A stretch of 64,000 bases of DNA. Origin: Stakelama pacifica. Its GTDB lineage: Bacteria; Pseudomonadota; Alphaproteobacteria; Sphingomonadales; Sphingomonadaceae. A program made the position numbers and the translations under genes. The DNA lies in NCBI RefSeq assembly GCF_004361835.1, contig NZ_SNWD01000001.1, positions 1 to 64,000 on the forward strand. Direction: 5' to 3'. This document shows positions 8,157-17,517 of the stretch, in pieces. How positions within the stretch are numbered: position 1 is the stretch's first letter; the number at the start of each line of letters is the position of its first letter. The notes beneath the pieces were generated by a model. The model made no database searches and had not been told where the DNA came from. It worked only from the letters and a program-made list of their open reading frames with translations.

Positions 8157-9449
8157 TCAGGCGGCGAGCGGTAACCGGATGCGCCGGGGGCGGCGGAGGA
8201 AATGGAGCGCGGAGAGGATCGTGAACAGCGCGACGATCAGCGCGGTCGCTTCGCTGCACAGGGTGAAAAAATGCAGCCAGCGCATATCGGGCGCTTCGAA
8301 ATGGCGGATCAGCAGCAGCGCGACGCTGCCCATATAGCCCGATGCATCGGCGATGTAGATCAGGAATCCGGCATTGGCGGCAGTGCCGATCGCCGCGATC
8401 ATGCGGTCGAACAGCATTGCGTTGAACGGCGTATAGGCAAGATAGAGGCCCGTGCCGGTGAGGGTCATCCACGCGATCGGCCCGATCAGCCCGGCATGAA
8501 AGGCAAGCGTCGACAGGCCGAGCAGCAGCGCGCCCGACAGGATCATGCCGTGCATCGCCAGCAGCGCGCGGCGATTGTCGCGCACCAGCATCAGCAAGGC
8601 GAGCGCGGCGAGGACGAGCAGCGCGACCGGTATCTCGCTTGCCGAAAACATCGCCGGTTCGCCGCCATGGCCAAGCGACGCCCATAGCTCCGCCGCGAAA
8701 TTGTCGCGGACATCGCGCAGCGCGGTGAGGAGGACATAGCCGGTGATGAGGAGCAGCAGCGTGGCGCCGTGCGCGCGCAGGAACGCCGCGCGATCGGCCG
8801 CCCGCATCGGCACGCGCGCGACCCGCTCCGCCTCGTCGCGGGCATCGGGCGGGGGGAGGCGCTCGAGCTGCCAAAGCGAGACGAGCAGCAGCGGCGTAAA
8901 GGCAAGGCCCGTCGCAGCGGGCATCCAGAATTCGGGCACCCCCGCCTGCAGCAGCAGCGCGGCGGCGGACTTCACCACGCCTGAGGACAGGATGAAGCTG
9001 GCGCAGAGCATCGAACCCAGCAATTCGGTCGCGCGCCGCCCCTCAATATAGCTGAACACCAGCCCCCAGATCAGCCCGAGCGGCAGCCCGTTGAGGAACA
9101 GGCACGCAATGTTCCACGGCGGGGGCACGAGGGGGAAGAGCAGCAGCGCGAGCCAGGACGCAAGGATCAGCGACAGGATCATCCGCGCGCGATGGCTGCG
9201 CCCGACCTCCGCAATGACGCGAACGCCGATCAGTTTGGACAGCGCATAGCCGATGACCTGAGCGATCAGCAGCGCGCTTTTATAGTCGAGCGCGAACGGC
9301 CAGCCGACGATATCGGCATAGGTCGCCGCAGCAAAGGCTTTGCGAAAGGCGTACATCGCGAAATAGGCGCCGAACGCGGCCAGCCCGCCCAGAAACAGGG
9401 TGAGGCCGGACGCCGATGCCCGCCTTCGCGCCGTATCGCCGCCGATCAT
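8157..9449 (-). CDS. DUF5690 family MFS-like membrane transporter
   Basis: A 430-aa polytopic membrane protein. The opening helix with YFAMYAFRKAFAAATY is characteristic of DUF5690, a branch of the major facilitator superfamily. Around twelve hydrophobic segments can be traced in two halves joined by a charged cytoplasmic loop (LERLPPPDARDEAERVARVP). The substrate is unknown. The open frame begins at GTG 9467. ATG at 9449 has GGGGAA just upstream and avoids a charged extension, so it is preferred, but both are possible. The gene is monocistronic and divergent from the PadR unit. Confidence 0.78.
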   Translation of the reverse strand: MIGGDTARRRASASGLTLFLGGLAAFGAYFAMYAFRKAFAAATYADIVGWPFALDYKSALLIAQVIGYALSKLIGVRVIAEVGRSHRARMILSLILASWLALLLFPLVPPPWNIACLFLNGLPLGLIWGLVFSYIEGRRATELLGSMLCASFILSSGVVKSAAALLLQAGVPEFWMPAATGLAFTPLLLVSLWQLERLPPPDARDEAERVARVPMRAADRAAFLRAHGATLLLLITGYVLLTALRDVRDNFAAELWASLGHGGEPAMFSASEIPVALLVLAALALLMLVRDNRRALLAMHGMILSGALLLGLSTLAFHAGLIGPIAWMTLTGTGLYLAYTPFNAMLFDRMIAAIGTAANAGFLIYIADASGYMGSVALLLIRHFEAPDMRWLHFFTLCSEATALIVALFTILSALHFLRRPRRIRLPLAA

Positions 9450-9581
9450 CCCGATTCCCCGAACCACGCCGGGGCCTTGTGCGCGATGCGCGCGACGAAT
9501 TGATGACAGGGGGGCTTAGCAACCGTCTTGACGAGCGGCATTCCTGAAGACGGTTTTCGGTGCCGACGCGGTTTCCGCCGC

Positions 9582-9616
9582 TTGACTCTTAAATCTACAT
9601 ATGTTGAAAATAAGAA
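9582..9616 (+). promoter_or_regulatory. Putative promoter/operator of the padR unit
   Basis: A short AT-rich segment with TTGACT at 9582-9587 and a palindromic ACATATGT at 9597-9604 lies immediately before the PadR start. PadR-type regulators commonly repress their own promoter through sites containing ACAT and ATGT half-sites. The -10 element is not clear. Confidence 0.35.
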
Positions 9617-9913
9617 ATGATGCGACAGCGGCGCCCCTCCAGACAAATGATTGCGCTTCTTCATTCGCTTGCCGATCGCCAATGGCACCATGGCTATGAT
9701 CTTATGAAGGATACGGGACTGCTGTCGGGCACGTTGTATCCGCTGCTGATACGGATGAGCGAACAGGATCTGGTCGAGGCGGAATGGCGCGAACCCGCCA
9801 TGACCGGCCGGCCGGCGCGGCACGCTTATCGTCTTACGCAAAAGGGAATGGCACTGGTTCAGGACCTTGCGCGCAACGATCCTGCACTATCGGGAAAGGC
9901 CGTTCGGATATGA
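9617..9913 (+). CDS. PadR family transcriptional regulator
   Basis: A 98-aa winged-helix regulator of the PadR family. The recognition-helix region (HGYDLMKDTGLLSGTLYPLLIRMSEQ) and the wing (YRLTQKGMALVQDL) match the family closely. It lacks the long C-terminal dimerisation helix of larger PadR proteins, as in the short PadR-s2 subgroup. ATG 9617 or 9620 are equivalent choices. Its stop overlaps the start of the membrane protein that follows (ATGA at 9910-9913), so the two are coupled and the regulator probably controls this operon. Confidence 0.88.
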   Translation: MMRQRRPSRQMIALLHSLADRQWHHGYDLMKDTGLLSGTLYPLLIRMSEQDLVEAEWREPAMTGRPARHAYRLTQKGMALVQDLARNDPALSGKAVRI

Positions 9914-10527
9914 AGCTTCTGCTTTCCCGCGCATTGATGACGCTCGCATGCCGGTGTCTGGGAGAAGGACGGCGAGAATGGGCGCAGGCGATGCTGGCCG
10001 AGTTCGATGCTGCGGTCGATGACGGCCGCCCGCTGACCTTCGCCGCCGGATGTCTGGCCGGGGCGCTTTGCCAGATGCCGGTTCGGGATGAAGGCCGGTT
10101 CATCCTGACGAGCTACGCGCTGGCGCTGATGATAATGGTACCGATCGCAGCGGTTGAAATCAGCTCTGCGGCGCTGGGAATACCTCATCTGTTGGGCGGG
10201 CAGGCGAACATCGGCGCGACCTATGCGCAAAAGCTGTTGATGGGCGAAGCCATTCGGGCGGCAGGGCCGTCGCTCGCCCTTTTGCTGCTATTGTCCGGCA
10301 TCGTGCAGATGCGTCTGGCATGGCTGACGCTTGAACGTGACTGGGTGCGCGCCGCCGCAACGGGCACTGCCGTACTTGCCGCGATCACTACCATGATACT
10401 CGTTCTGGGCTGCCTGTTTCTCGATATCGGACAGGCCGTCACGCTTGGCGGAGCGCTCGGGATCGAACTTGCGCTGATCGCCGGACTCAGAAGCTGGCAC
10501 GCTGATCTTAACCTGCCGCCTTATTAG
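9910..10527 (+). CDS. Integral membrane protein coupled to PadR
   Basis: A 205-aa protein with a short amphipathic cytoplasmic N-terminal region (GEGRREWAQAMLAEFDA) and four hydrophobic segments. Short membrane proteins of this layout are common beside PadR regulators in proteobacteria, but I do not recognise a named family. The reading frame is open further upstream, inside padR, but the start is set by the ATGA overlap at 9910. The membrane protein is probably the effector controlled by the regulator, for example an envelope-stress response. That is inference from operon layout only. Confidence 0.7.
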   Translation: MKLLLSRALMTLACRCLGEGRREWAQAMLAEFDAAVDDGRPLTFAAGCLAGALCQMPVRDEGRFILTSYALALMIMVPIAAVEISSAALGIPHLLGGQANIGATYAQKLLMGEAIRAAGPSLALLLLLSGIVQMRLAWLTLERDWVRAAATGTAVLAAITTMILVLGCLFLDIGQAVTLGGALGIELALIAGLRSWHADLNLPPY

Positions 10528-10597
10528 CGAAACGTGCGACTGTCGCGCGCTTCCCCGATTTATCGTCGCCTCAATGTCCTTGCCGGAGACCCGAACG

Positions 10598-12118
10598 ATG
10601 CAAAACGCACGAATGATCCTCTGTGCCCTGTCGCTTAGCGTCGTCGCCTGCGGCCCAGCACTTGCACAGACCGGGCCGGCGCGGTGCGTTGCGCCTTCCC
10701 TCACCGACGGCGGCCCCGTCAATTCGCATACCCGCAATGTCGAGACGAACCTGCGCCCGCCCGTCATCCGGCCCGGCGACCAGCCACGCACGCTGGCCGA
10801 GGCGATGCGCCGATACGACGTGCCGGGGATCAGCGTCGCGGTGATTCATGACGGCAGGATCGCCTGGGCACGGGGCTGGGGAGTTCGCGATCTCACCAGT
10901 TGCGCGCCGGTCACGCCCGATACTGCGTTTCAGGCGGCGTCGATCAGCAAAATAGTGACCGCGACGGTCGCATTGCGGCTGGTCGAACGGGGTACAATCG
11001 GCCTTGACCGGAATATCAACAGGTCGCTTCATTCCTGGCGGTTGCCGGAGGATGCGAAGCTGGCCCCCGATGGCGTGACGCTTCGCGAGCTGCTGAGTCA
11101 TACGGCAGGGCTGAGCGTGCACGGCTTCGATCACTGCTACCCGCCGGGTGCGCCGCTGCCCACGACAGTACAGACTTTGGACGGCATGCCGCCAGCCGCC
11201 AATCCGCCGGTCCGGAGCATCTTACCCGCAGGCGCGCAGTTCGAATATTCCGGCGGCGGCTATATGGTAACGCAGCTTGCGCTGTCCGATGTGACCGGCG
11301 TCCCGTTCGCCCAGCTTGCGCAAACTGAGATGCTGGGCCCGCTTCACATGACACGCAGCGGATTTGCCATGCCGCTCTCCCTGGCGATCCGCAGCGACAT
11401 GGCATTCGGTTCTGCGCACGGAAAAGCGATGCCCGGAAATTATTGCGTCTTTCCCCAGCTTGCGGCGGCAGGGTTGTGGGCGAGCGCAAGCGATCTGGCG
11501 CGGTTGCTCATCGATCTTCAGGCTTCCGCCGCAGGCAAGACAGGGCACCGCCTCTCGCCCGGGATGACGCATGCGATGATGACACCGGTCAAGGATAATT
11601 GGGGGCTTGGCGTCGCGCTTTACAGGGACGGCACCCCCCGCTTCGGCCATGACGGCGTCAATCCGGGATTCGAATCGTTCATGGAAGCCTATAGGGATAG
11701 AGGCGACGGCATCGTCGTGCTGACCAATGGCGGCGATGGCCGCCGATTGATCAACGAAGTCGTCCGCGCCGTTGCGAGCGATTATGGCTGGCCCGACATG
11801 GTTGTGCCGGCAAGTAAGGAAAAGCCGCTGTCGCTTGCTCAGCTTTCCAAAGCTGCGGGGCATTTCGAAGGCAGCGGGCTGAACATTGTGCTCGAAGCTC
11901 GTTCGGAAGGATTATTCGCACGGTTCGCCGGTGCTCCCGCCGCCACGTCCGAACGGCTGATCCCGCTCTCGCCACGGCGTTTTCGGTCCGAAGCCCTCGG
12001 CATCACCGTCGAATTCTCTCCTGATTTTGCGAGCTTCACCTTCATCGACGGCGCTCCGCCGATGAAGGTGCTTCGCGTCAATGGTGCGCCGCCTGTGGCG
12101 AAATCAAACGGATCCTAA
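10598..12118 (+). CDS. Periplasmic serine hydrolase, class C beta-lactamase family
   Basis: A 506-aa exported hydrolase of the beta-lactamase/D-alanyl-D-alanine carboxypeptidase fold (PF00144). A signal peptide ends near ALAQ-T. The SxxK motif is at S115-I-S-K118, the second element is YSGGGY in place of the canonical YxN, and the third is FGHDGVNPGF, equivalent to HxG/KTG. A C-terminal extension of about 100 residues (from roughly KPLSLAQLSKAAGHFEG) resembles the lipocalin-like tail of class C esterase homologues. Such proteins are usually esterases, amidases or D-peptidases rather than true beta-lactamases. ATG at 10598 is chosen over an upstream in-frame ATG at 10574 because GGAGA lies before it and it begins the signal peptide. 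The gene is 70 bases from the PadR-linked membrane gene and may be co-transcribed. Confidence 0.82.
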   Translation: MQNARMILCALSLSVVACGPALAQTGPARCVAPSLTDGGPVNSHTRNVETNLRPPVIRPGDQPRTLAEAMRRYDVPGISVAVIHDGRIAWARGWGVRDLTSCAPVTPDTAFQAASISKIVTATVALRLVERGTIGLDRNINRSLHSWRLPEDAKLAPDGVTLRELLSHTAGLSVHGFDHCYPPGAPLPTTVQTLDGMPPAANPPVRSILPAGAQFEYSGGGYMVTQLALSDVTGVPFAQLAQTEMLGPLHMTRSGFAMPLSLAIRSDMAFGSAHGKAMPGNYCVFPQLAAAGLWASASDLARLLIDLQASAAGKTGHRLSPGMTHAMMTPVKDNWGLGVALYRDGTPRFGHDGVNPGFESFMEAYRDRGDGIVVLTNGGDGRRLINEVVRAVASDYGWPDMVVPASKEKPLSLAQLSKAAGHFEGSGLNIVLEARSEGLFARFAGAPAATSERLIPLSPRRFRSEALGITVEFSPDFASFTFIDGAPPMKVLRVNGAPPVAKSNGS

Positions 12119-12170
12119 AAAAGCGAACAGGGCGGCTTGCCGTGGCATATCGCCGTGCCCGTCATTATTC

Positions 12171-13976
12171 CTACCGCTCCTCGTCCGGGTATGGGCCTTT
12201 GCCGCCGTCGGCGATGAATTTGTCGATGCGGGCGGTGAGGACAGGGAGGGGGACCGATCCGGTTTCGAGCACCGCATCATGAAAGGCGCGGATGTTGAAT
12301 TTGGGGCCGAGCGCTTTTTCGGCGCGCGCGCGGTCGTTTCGGATCGTCATTTCGCCGATATAGTAAGACAGCGCCTGACCGGGCCATGCGATATAGCGGT
12401 CGACTTCGGTCTTGATCTCCTGATCGGCGAGCGCGGTATTGTCGTGGAGATAGCGCTGCGCCTGTTCGCGGCTCCAGCCCATCGAATGGATGCCGGTATC
12501 GACGACCAGCCGCGCGGCGCGCCACATCTGATAGCTGAGCATCCCGAACCGGTCATAGGGCGTTTTGTACATGCCCATTTCCTGCCCCAGCCATTCGCAA
12601 TAGAGCGCCCAGCCTTCGCCATAGGCAGAGATGTACGTGTTCTGGCGAAAGGCGGGCAGGTCCTTGTTCTCCGCTGCCAGCGGCATCTGAAACGCATGGC
12701 CGGGCGCGCTTTCGTGCAGGGTCAGCGCCGGCAGCGAATAAAGCGGGCGTGAGGCGAGGTCATAGGTGTTGACCAGATAGATTCCGGGGCCGCCGCGCCC
12801 GCTGGTATAATAAGGCGCGATATCGGCAGGCACGGGTTCGATGGCGAAGCGGCTGCGCGGCAGATGGCCGATCCATTTCGATGCGATGCCGTCAAATTCC
12901 TTCGAAATCCACGCGGCATCTTTCAGCAATTCTTCCGGCGTTTTCGCATAGAATTGGAGGCCGGTGCGCAGGAAGTGCAGAAATTGCGGAAGCGTGCCGT
13001 CGAACTTCGCATCCTTCATGGTTTGCAGCATCTGGCTGCGGATTTCCGCGACCTCATCCAGCCCGATCTGATGAATTTGCGCGGGCGTCATGTCGAGCGT
13101 CGTGAATTCGCGGATCTTCGACTGATAATAGGCCTTGCCGTCGGGCAGATCATAGGCAGCGATCGACGCCTGCGCGTTCGGGATATAGTCTTTGGTAAGG
13201 AAGGTGAGCAGCTTTTGATGCGCGGGAATAACCGACCGGGTGATTGCCTCTACCGCCTCGGCGCGCAGCTCGGCTTTGGTCGCATCGGGGATGTTCGCGG
13301 GCATGGTGGCGAACGGCTTGTAGAAGACGCTGTCCTGCGGCGTCTTCACGTCGATCACCGAGCGGACGGTATCGTCGCGTCCCTGCAGCGTGATCTTCGG
13401 CGGGGTGAAGCCGCGGGCGAGGCCGGCGCGCATATTCGCGATCTGCTGATCGAAATAGCGGGGCATCTGATTCAGCTGCGAGAGATAGTTGCGATAGTCG
13501 GTTTCGGTCGTGAAACTCTGCCGCGCGGTGGAGGCGAGATTTCCCCAGAAGGACGTGTCGGAATTGAGCGGGCGCTGATAATCTTTGAACTGCTGCTGCC
13601 CGATCAATACGCTGATCTGCTGCCGATAGACATCGTAATTGGTCCGGTTGGCGGGTGAGAGGGCGGAGCGGTCGATCGCGTCGAGCGATTTTTCGACCGA
13701 TTGCCAGCGGGCGAGGCGCTTTGCCTGTGCCTCTGGCGATACATCGGGCAGGTCGGGGCGGATGGCAGCGTCGCCGCTGTCCTCGTCACCCGAGACCTGT
13801 TGCTGTCGCCAGCTCCATTCGTCGGTATAGAGTTTGCGGAACGCGGTGTCGGCCGGAGATTGCGCAGGCTTTGCGGCGCATTCGCATGCGGACTCGTCCT
13901 GCGTGGCGGCGGCGTGCGCCAGAGGGCTGGTCACGATGAAGAAGCCCAGTGCTCCCAGCTGGATCGAACGCCGCAT
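12171..13976 (-). CDS. Exported DUF885 family metallopeptidase
   Basis: A 601-aa exported protein of the DUF885 family (PF05960), a gluzincin-like peptidase group. A signal peptide ends around AHA-A. The catalytic helix is TLHESAPGHAFQMP (HExxxGH type), and the third ligand region is YGEGWALYCEWLG. Both are family hallmarks. Length is normal. Start ATG 13976 has AGGAGA upstream. It lies at the edge of the hydroxyproline locus, and an operator-like site (14006-14020) identical in 14 of 15 bases to the one between the D-amino acid dehydrogenase and epimerase genes lies 30 bp upstream. It therefore probably trims imported hydroxyproline-containing peptides in the periplasm. The peptidase family is clear, but the substrate is inferred. 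Confidence 0.85.
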   Translation of the reverse strand: MRRSIQLGALGFFIVTSPLAHAAATQDESACECAAKPAQSPADTAFRKLYTDEWSWRQQQVSGDEDSGDAAIRPDLPDVSPEAQAKRLARWQSVEKSLDAIDRSALSPANRTNYDVYRQQISVLIGQQQFKDYQRPLNSDTSFWGNLASTARQSFTTETDYRNYLSQLNQMPRYFDQQIANMRAGLARGFTPPKITLQGRDDTVRSVIDVKTPQDSVFYKPFATMPANIPDATKAELRAEAVEAITRSVIPAHQKLLTFLTKDYIPNAQASIAAYDLPDGKAYYQSKIREFTTLDMTPAQIHQIGLDEVAEIRSQMLQTMKDAKFDGTLPQFLHFLRTGLQFYAKTPEELLKDAAWISKEFDGIASKWIGHLPRSRFAIEPVPADIAPYYTSGRGGPGIYLVNTYDLASRPLYSLPALTLHESAPGHAFQMPLAAENKDLPAFRQNTYISAYGEGWALYCEWLGQEMGMYKTPYDRFGMLSYQMWRAARLVVDTGIHSMGWSREQAQRYLHDNTALADQEIKTEVDRYIAWPGQALSYYIGEMTIRNDRARAEKALGPKFNIRAFHDAVLETGSVPLPVLTARIDKFIADGGKGPYPDEER

Positions 13977-14005
13977 AGCCTTGTTTCTCCTGAAATTTCC
14001 TGATT

Positions 14006-14020
14006 AGTATACCGTATAAT
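14006..14020. promoter_or_regulatory. GntR-type operator candidate, DUF885 peptidase promoter
   Basis: AGTATACCGTATAAT, 30 bp before the start of the DUF885 peptidase gene. It differs by one base from the site at 27795-27809 and belongs to a set of six related sites in 14.0-27.8 kb. Confidence 0.65.
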
Positions 14021-14222
14021 CACAGGGCGCAACCGCCCGGTGCAGGGCCGGCAGGGGAAAGCGGGCACAAGCTGCCGGTTTTCACGCTGCGCCGATCCGG
14101 TGTTTATGGAAATCGATGCCATAATGCATCGTCCTTGCCCGTAGGCAGATGCCTTGCGCCATGGGCGAGAGCGATGTTCAGGCGCATCGGATGATCCTCC
14201 TGCCGGGCGAACCGTGAAAATA

Positions 14223-14249
14223 ACGGGCCGTGCGTCTGGCACGGCCCGT
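14223..14249 (-). terminator. Hairpin terminator of the TonB receptor transcript
   Basis: A perfect 11-bp stem (ACGGGCCGTGC with GCACGGCCCGT, 5-base loop), followed in the minus direction by a T-rich run (TATTTTC). It lies 27 bases after the receptor stop codon. Confidence 0.75.
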
Positions 14250-14275
14250 CAGTTCCGGGGAAATACCGGCCCGGA

Positions 14276-17221
14276 TCAGAATTCGGCGGTCAGCCCGGCA
14301 AAGATCCGGCGGCCGAGCGCGTCGTAAAAGCCGGGGAACGTATTGCCGTTGCCGAAGGCGCTGTTCTGCCCTTCGTAAAAAGCGGGCGGATCGCGATCGA
14401 ACAGATTGTTGATGCCGGCGCGCAGCGACACGCCGTCGAGTACCTTCACCGTTCCGGCAAGATCGAAATAGTCATAGGATTTGATCTTCGCGCCATAGAC
14501 ATAGGGTGTGCCGGAAAGCAGCGAATTATCCTGGTTGTTGGTAATCTCCGCCGGGCCTTTGTGCCGCCAGTTGATCGAAAGCGTCGCATTCGACCAGGGC
14601 ATCTGCCAGGTGGTGCGCATCGTGTGGCGCCAGTGCGGATTGGGCTGACCGCAGCTCGGCCCGAACAGGCCGACACAGTCATAGGTGCCGAGGCCGGGTA
14701 GCGGTTCGGTGATCTGATGCAGCACATAGCTTCCCACCAGATCGAAGGAGAGCCTGCCCATGCTGCCGACACCCACCGCATAGTTGGCGTTGATGTCGAT
14801 ACCGTCGGTCTTCAGATAGCCGGTATTCTGCGTCGTCGCGACGACATAGCCGTCGGTGCCGAACAATACGCCCGAACGCGGATCGCGGTGGAACAGGTCG
14901 CAGAAGAAGGGATTGCCGGTCGCAACGCATTGTTTGATCGTCAGCGCCGGATCGATGCTGCCGATATAGCCGTCGACCTTGATCCGGTAATAATCGAGCG
15001 ACATCGTAAAATCGGGCAGGAAGGTCGGCGTGAAAACCGCGCCGATCGTATAGGTGTCGGCCTTTTCGGGCTTCACGTTCGGATTGCCGCCGAATTGCTG
15101 AACGCAGGTTTCGGCCGGACATTCGGGGATTTTGCCGTATAGCGCCTCAGTAACGCCGCTCGCCTGACACGCCTGAAAGCTGGCCGCCGGAGAAGCGCCC
15201 GCGCACGGATCGCTTGCCGAGATGTTGCCGAGCCCCTGCGACTGGAAGAGTTCGGCGATATTGGGGGCACGAACCGCGCGGTTATAGCTTGCGCGCAACC
15301 GGATATCGCGGGTCGGCGCATAGTGGAATTCGAGCTTGTAGGTCGATGTCTTATATTCGGATTTCGAGGAAACACCCTTGTTCGTATAGTCCGAAAAGCG
15401 AAAACCGCCGTCCACGCCGAGCGAATGGATCAACGGTACATCGGACACGATCGGCAGATCGAGTTCGCCGAACACTTCGTTGACGTCGATCGTGCCGTGC
15501 GCGTTCTGGCTGCCCTTCGACAAAGCGACAAGATCGGCCTGGAAATCGAGATATTCTTCACGATGTTCGACGCCCAGTGCGACGCCAAGGCCCTGATCCG
15601 CCCATGGGGTCTTTATGCCATAGCTGGTGAGATCGGCGTTGACCGTGCCGTTCAGCACCAGCTGCCGATTGACGCCATGGGTGTAGCTTGGGACGTAGAG
15701 ATACTGGAACGCTTCGTCCGAGATCGTGCCGTACCCGAAAACATCGACCGGGGCGCAGGCCGGATCGCTGCCGTCGATCACTGATTTGCAGGTCGGCGTT
15801 CCGTCGACATTGACGACCTGAAGCGCCTTTGCCGCACGCGTCTGATCGATATCGTTCTTGTAGCTTTCGTCGAAGATCACCTCGGAGCGCAGCGCGCTGA
15901 CATCGAAGGAAATGCCCTTTGCGACATCGCCGCGAAGTCCGGCGGTGAAGCGATAATCGGTGTGGCGAAGGTCGTCACGCCGCGGGCTCGCACCGCCCGC
16001 CGTCGGGCGATAGCCGATGAATACGTCCGCATTTTCGGACGTGCCCGCATCGGCCCCGCACAGCGTCGATGCCTGCGATGCGCTGAGCAGCGGATTGTCG
16101 CAATTGATCGCGAAGGTCGTTCCCTGCCAGATCGCCGAGGGCGCGACCTGCGACCATGTATGGTCGTCCATGAACATCGCGCTGCCATAGAGCGTCAGAA
16201 AGTCCGTGACGTCATAATGGGCGAATGCGCCCGCCGTGTAGCGATTGTCCGAGCGCTGAAAATAATTGGTCGGGGCGTAATTATAGGCGAAAGACGGGTC
16301 ATAAGGCTGCCAGTTTTTCGATCCGTCCTTGGCATTGACCAGCGTCTGGCCCTGATTGGGGCCGGAGAGCAGCGTGAAAAGACCATATTGGTTGTTGCTC
16401 GATCCGCCGCAGCGAAGCTGGCTTCGCGCCGCATCGGCGGGGCTCAGCGCGCAGGCGGAAACGTCGCGCTGCGATTGCAGCACCGGGTTCGAATGGCGGT
16501 TGCCGATGAACATGGTGACGTTGCCGCGATGATCGGCGAAATCGGTGCCCATCGCCACGTTGATTTCATAGGTGTCGCCGTCGGTGACATGTTTCGGCGC
16601 GACTTCATATCCGCTGCCCGATACGAGATCGCGAAGCGTGCGGTTGTCGTTATTATGCTGGAAGAAGCTGTACGTGGAATCGATCCGGACGCCGTTCAGA
16701 TCGTCCTTCAGGATGAAATTGACGACACCTGATACCGCATCGGCACCATATACTGCCGAGGCACCGCCGGTCAGGACATCGACCCGTTCGACCAGCGAGG
16801 CGGGAATGAAGTTGAGGTCCATCGCCTGCGTGGGGAGCAGCCGCTTGCCGTTGAGCAGCGTCACCACGCGGTTGGACCCCAGATTGCGCAGATTGATGTT
16901 CGCGGTCCCGTCCGACCCGTTGGAGACGTTCGAATTGGCGTCCGGGGTGAACTGGGGAAGGCGGTTGAGCGTGTCCTCTACCGCAGTCGAACCCTGATAC
17001 TGGAATTCCTTGCTATCGACCATGGTGACCGGGCTGCTGCTTTCCAGATTGGGACGACGGATCAGCGAGCCGGTGACCAGAATATCGTCGGTGGTTTCGC
17101 TGGCAGAGGTCTGCGCAGCGGCGTCGCTTTGCGCGCGCGCAGGAGCGGAAATCATGATCGTCGCGAGCGCGATTCCTGCCGAACCGAGCAGTGCAGACTT
17201 TTTATTGCGCATGAACTGCAT
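14276..17221 (-). CDS. TonB-dependent receptor of the hydroxyproline locus
   Basis: A complete outer-membrane TonB-dependent receptor of 981 aa. A signal peptide (MQFMRNKKSALLGSAGIALA, cleavage after ARA) is followed by a TonB-box-like stretch (TDDILVTGSLIRR), a plug domain (LNRLPQFTPD, NINLRNLGSNRVVTLLNGKR, VYGADAVSGVVNFILK) and a large barrel ending in LTAEF. The open frame extends to 17311, but ATG 17221 has AGGGGG seven bases upstream and starts the signal peptide. An operator of the locus set is at 17289-17303, 68 bp upstream. Receptors with this plug type in sphingomonads import oligosaccharides or peptides. By context it would carry hydroxyproline-containing glycopeptides into the periplasm. 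That substrate is inferred. Confidence 0.92.
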   Translation of the reverse strand: MQFMRNKKSALLGSAGIALATIMISAPARAQSDAAAQTSASETTDDILVTGSLIRRPNLESSSPVTMVDSKEFQYQGSTAVEDTLNRLPQFTPDANSNVSNGSDGTANINLRNLGSNRVVTLLNGKRLLPTQAMDLNFIPASLVERVDVLTGGASAVYGADAVSGVVNFILKDDLNGVRIDSTYSFFQHNNDNRTLRDLVSGSGYEVAPKHVTDGDTYEINVAMGTDFADHRGNVTMFIGNRHSNPVLQSQRDVSACALSPADAARSQLRCGGSSNNQYGLFTLLSGPNQGQTLVNAKDGSKNWQPYDPSFAYNYAPTNYFQRSDNRYTAGAFAHYDVTDFLTLYGSAMFMDDHTWSQVAPSAIWQGTTFAINCDNPLLSASQASTLCGADAGTSENADVFIGYRPTAGGASPRRDDLRHTDYRFTAGLRGDVAKGISFDVSALRSEVIFDESYKNDIDQTRAAKALQVVNVDGTPTCKSVIDGSDPACAPVDVFGYGTISDEAFQYLYVPSYTHGVNRQLVLNGTVNADLTSYGIKTPWADQGLGVALGVEHREEYLDFQADLVALSKGSQNAHGTIDVNEVFGELDLPIVSDVPLIHSLGVDGGFRFSDYTNKGVSSKSEYKTSTYKLEFHYAPTRDIRLRASYNRAVRAPNIAELFQSQGLGNISASDPCAGASPAASFQACQASGVTEALYGKIPECPAETCVQQFGGNPNVKPEKADTYTIGAVFTPTFLPDFTMSLDYYRIKVDGYIGSIDPALTIKQCVATGNPFFCDLFHRDPRSGVLFGTDGYVVATTQNTGYLKTDGIDINANYAVGVGSMGRLSFDLVGSYVLHQITEPLPGLGTYDCVGLFGPSCGQPNPHWRHTMRTTWQMPWSNATLSINWRHKGPAEITNNQDNSLLSGTPYVYGAKIKSYDYFDLAGTVKVLDGVSLRAGINNLFDRDPPAFYEGQNSAFGNGNTFPGFYDALGRRIFAGLTAEF

Positions 17222-17288
17222 ATCAAACCCCCTTTTCATCTTGTGACCCGATGAAAAGAAAACATGATTCCAGATGGTTATCAAATAA

Positions 17289-17303
17289 ATTATACGATAT
17301 CTG
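17289..17303. promoter_or_regulatory. GntR-type operator candidate, TonB receptor promoter
   Basis: ATTATACGATATCTG. On the minus strand this matches the consensus AGTATACSGTATAAT at 11 of 15 positions, including the whole CGTATAAT half. It lies 68 bp before the receptor start in a very AT-rich promoter region. Confidence 0.5.
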
Positions 17304-17517
17304 ATATTCAATAATTATCGATTTGTTTCCAAACGGTTACGCGTTTTTGACAGTGATGGTCTTCAGCGCGGATCGAAGGCGATGCGGTTCGTGATTCATA
17401 TCGGCGCGAGTCGCGGGCAAAGATGATGGGACATACAGACACGCCCGGCATCGTTCCGACTCACGATCGAACCTGTTGAAATCCGATAAAGAAGTCCCGC
17501 AGGCGGGCGGCGGTCGA

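Noticed and set aside
10598-12118. Calling the class C-like protein a beta-lactamase resistance gene
   Set aside because: The second motif is YSG rather than YxN and there is an extra C-terminal domain, which fits the wider esterase/peptidase group better than a true AmpC.
14104-14187. 27-codon minus-strand frame with GGAGGA before its ATG, between the TonB receptor and DUF885 genes
   Set aside because: Good ribosome site, but no recognisable sequence, very short, and upstream of nothing that would need a leader peptide. Not enough to call a gene.
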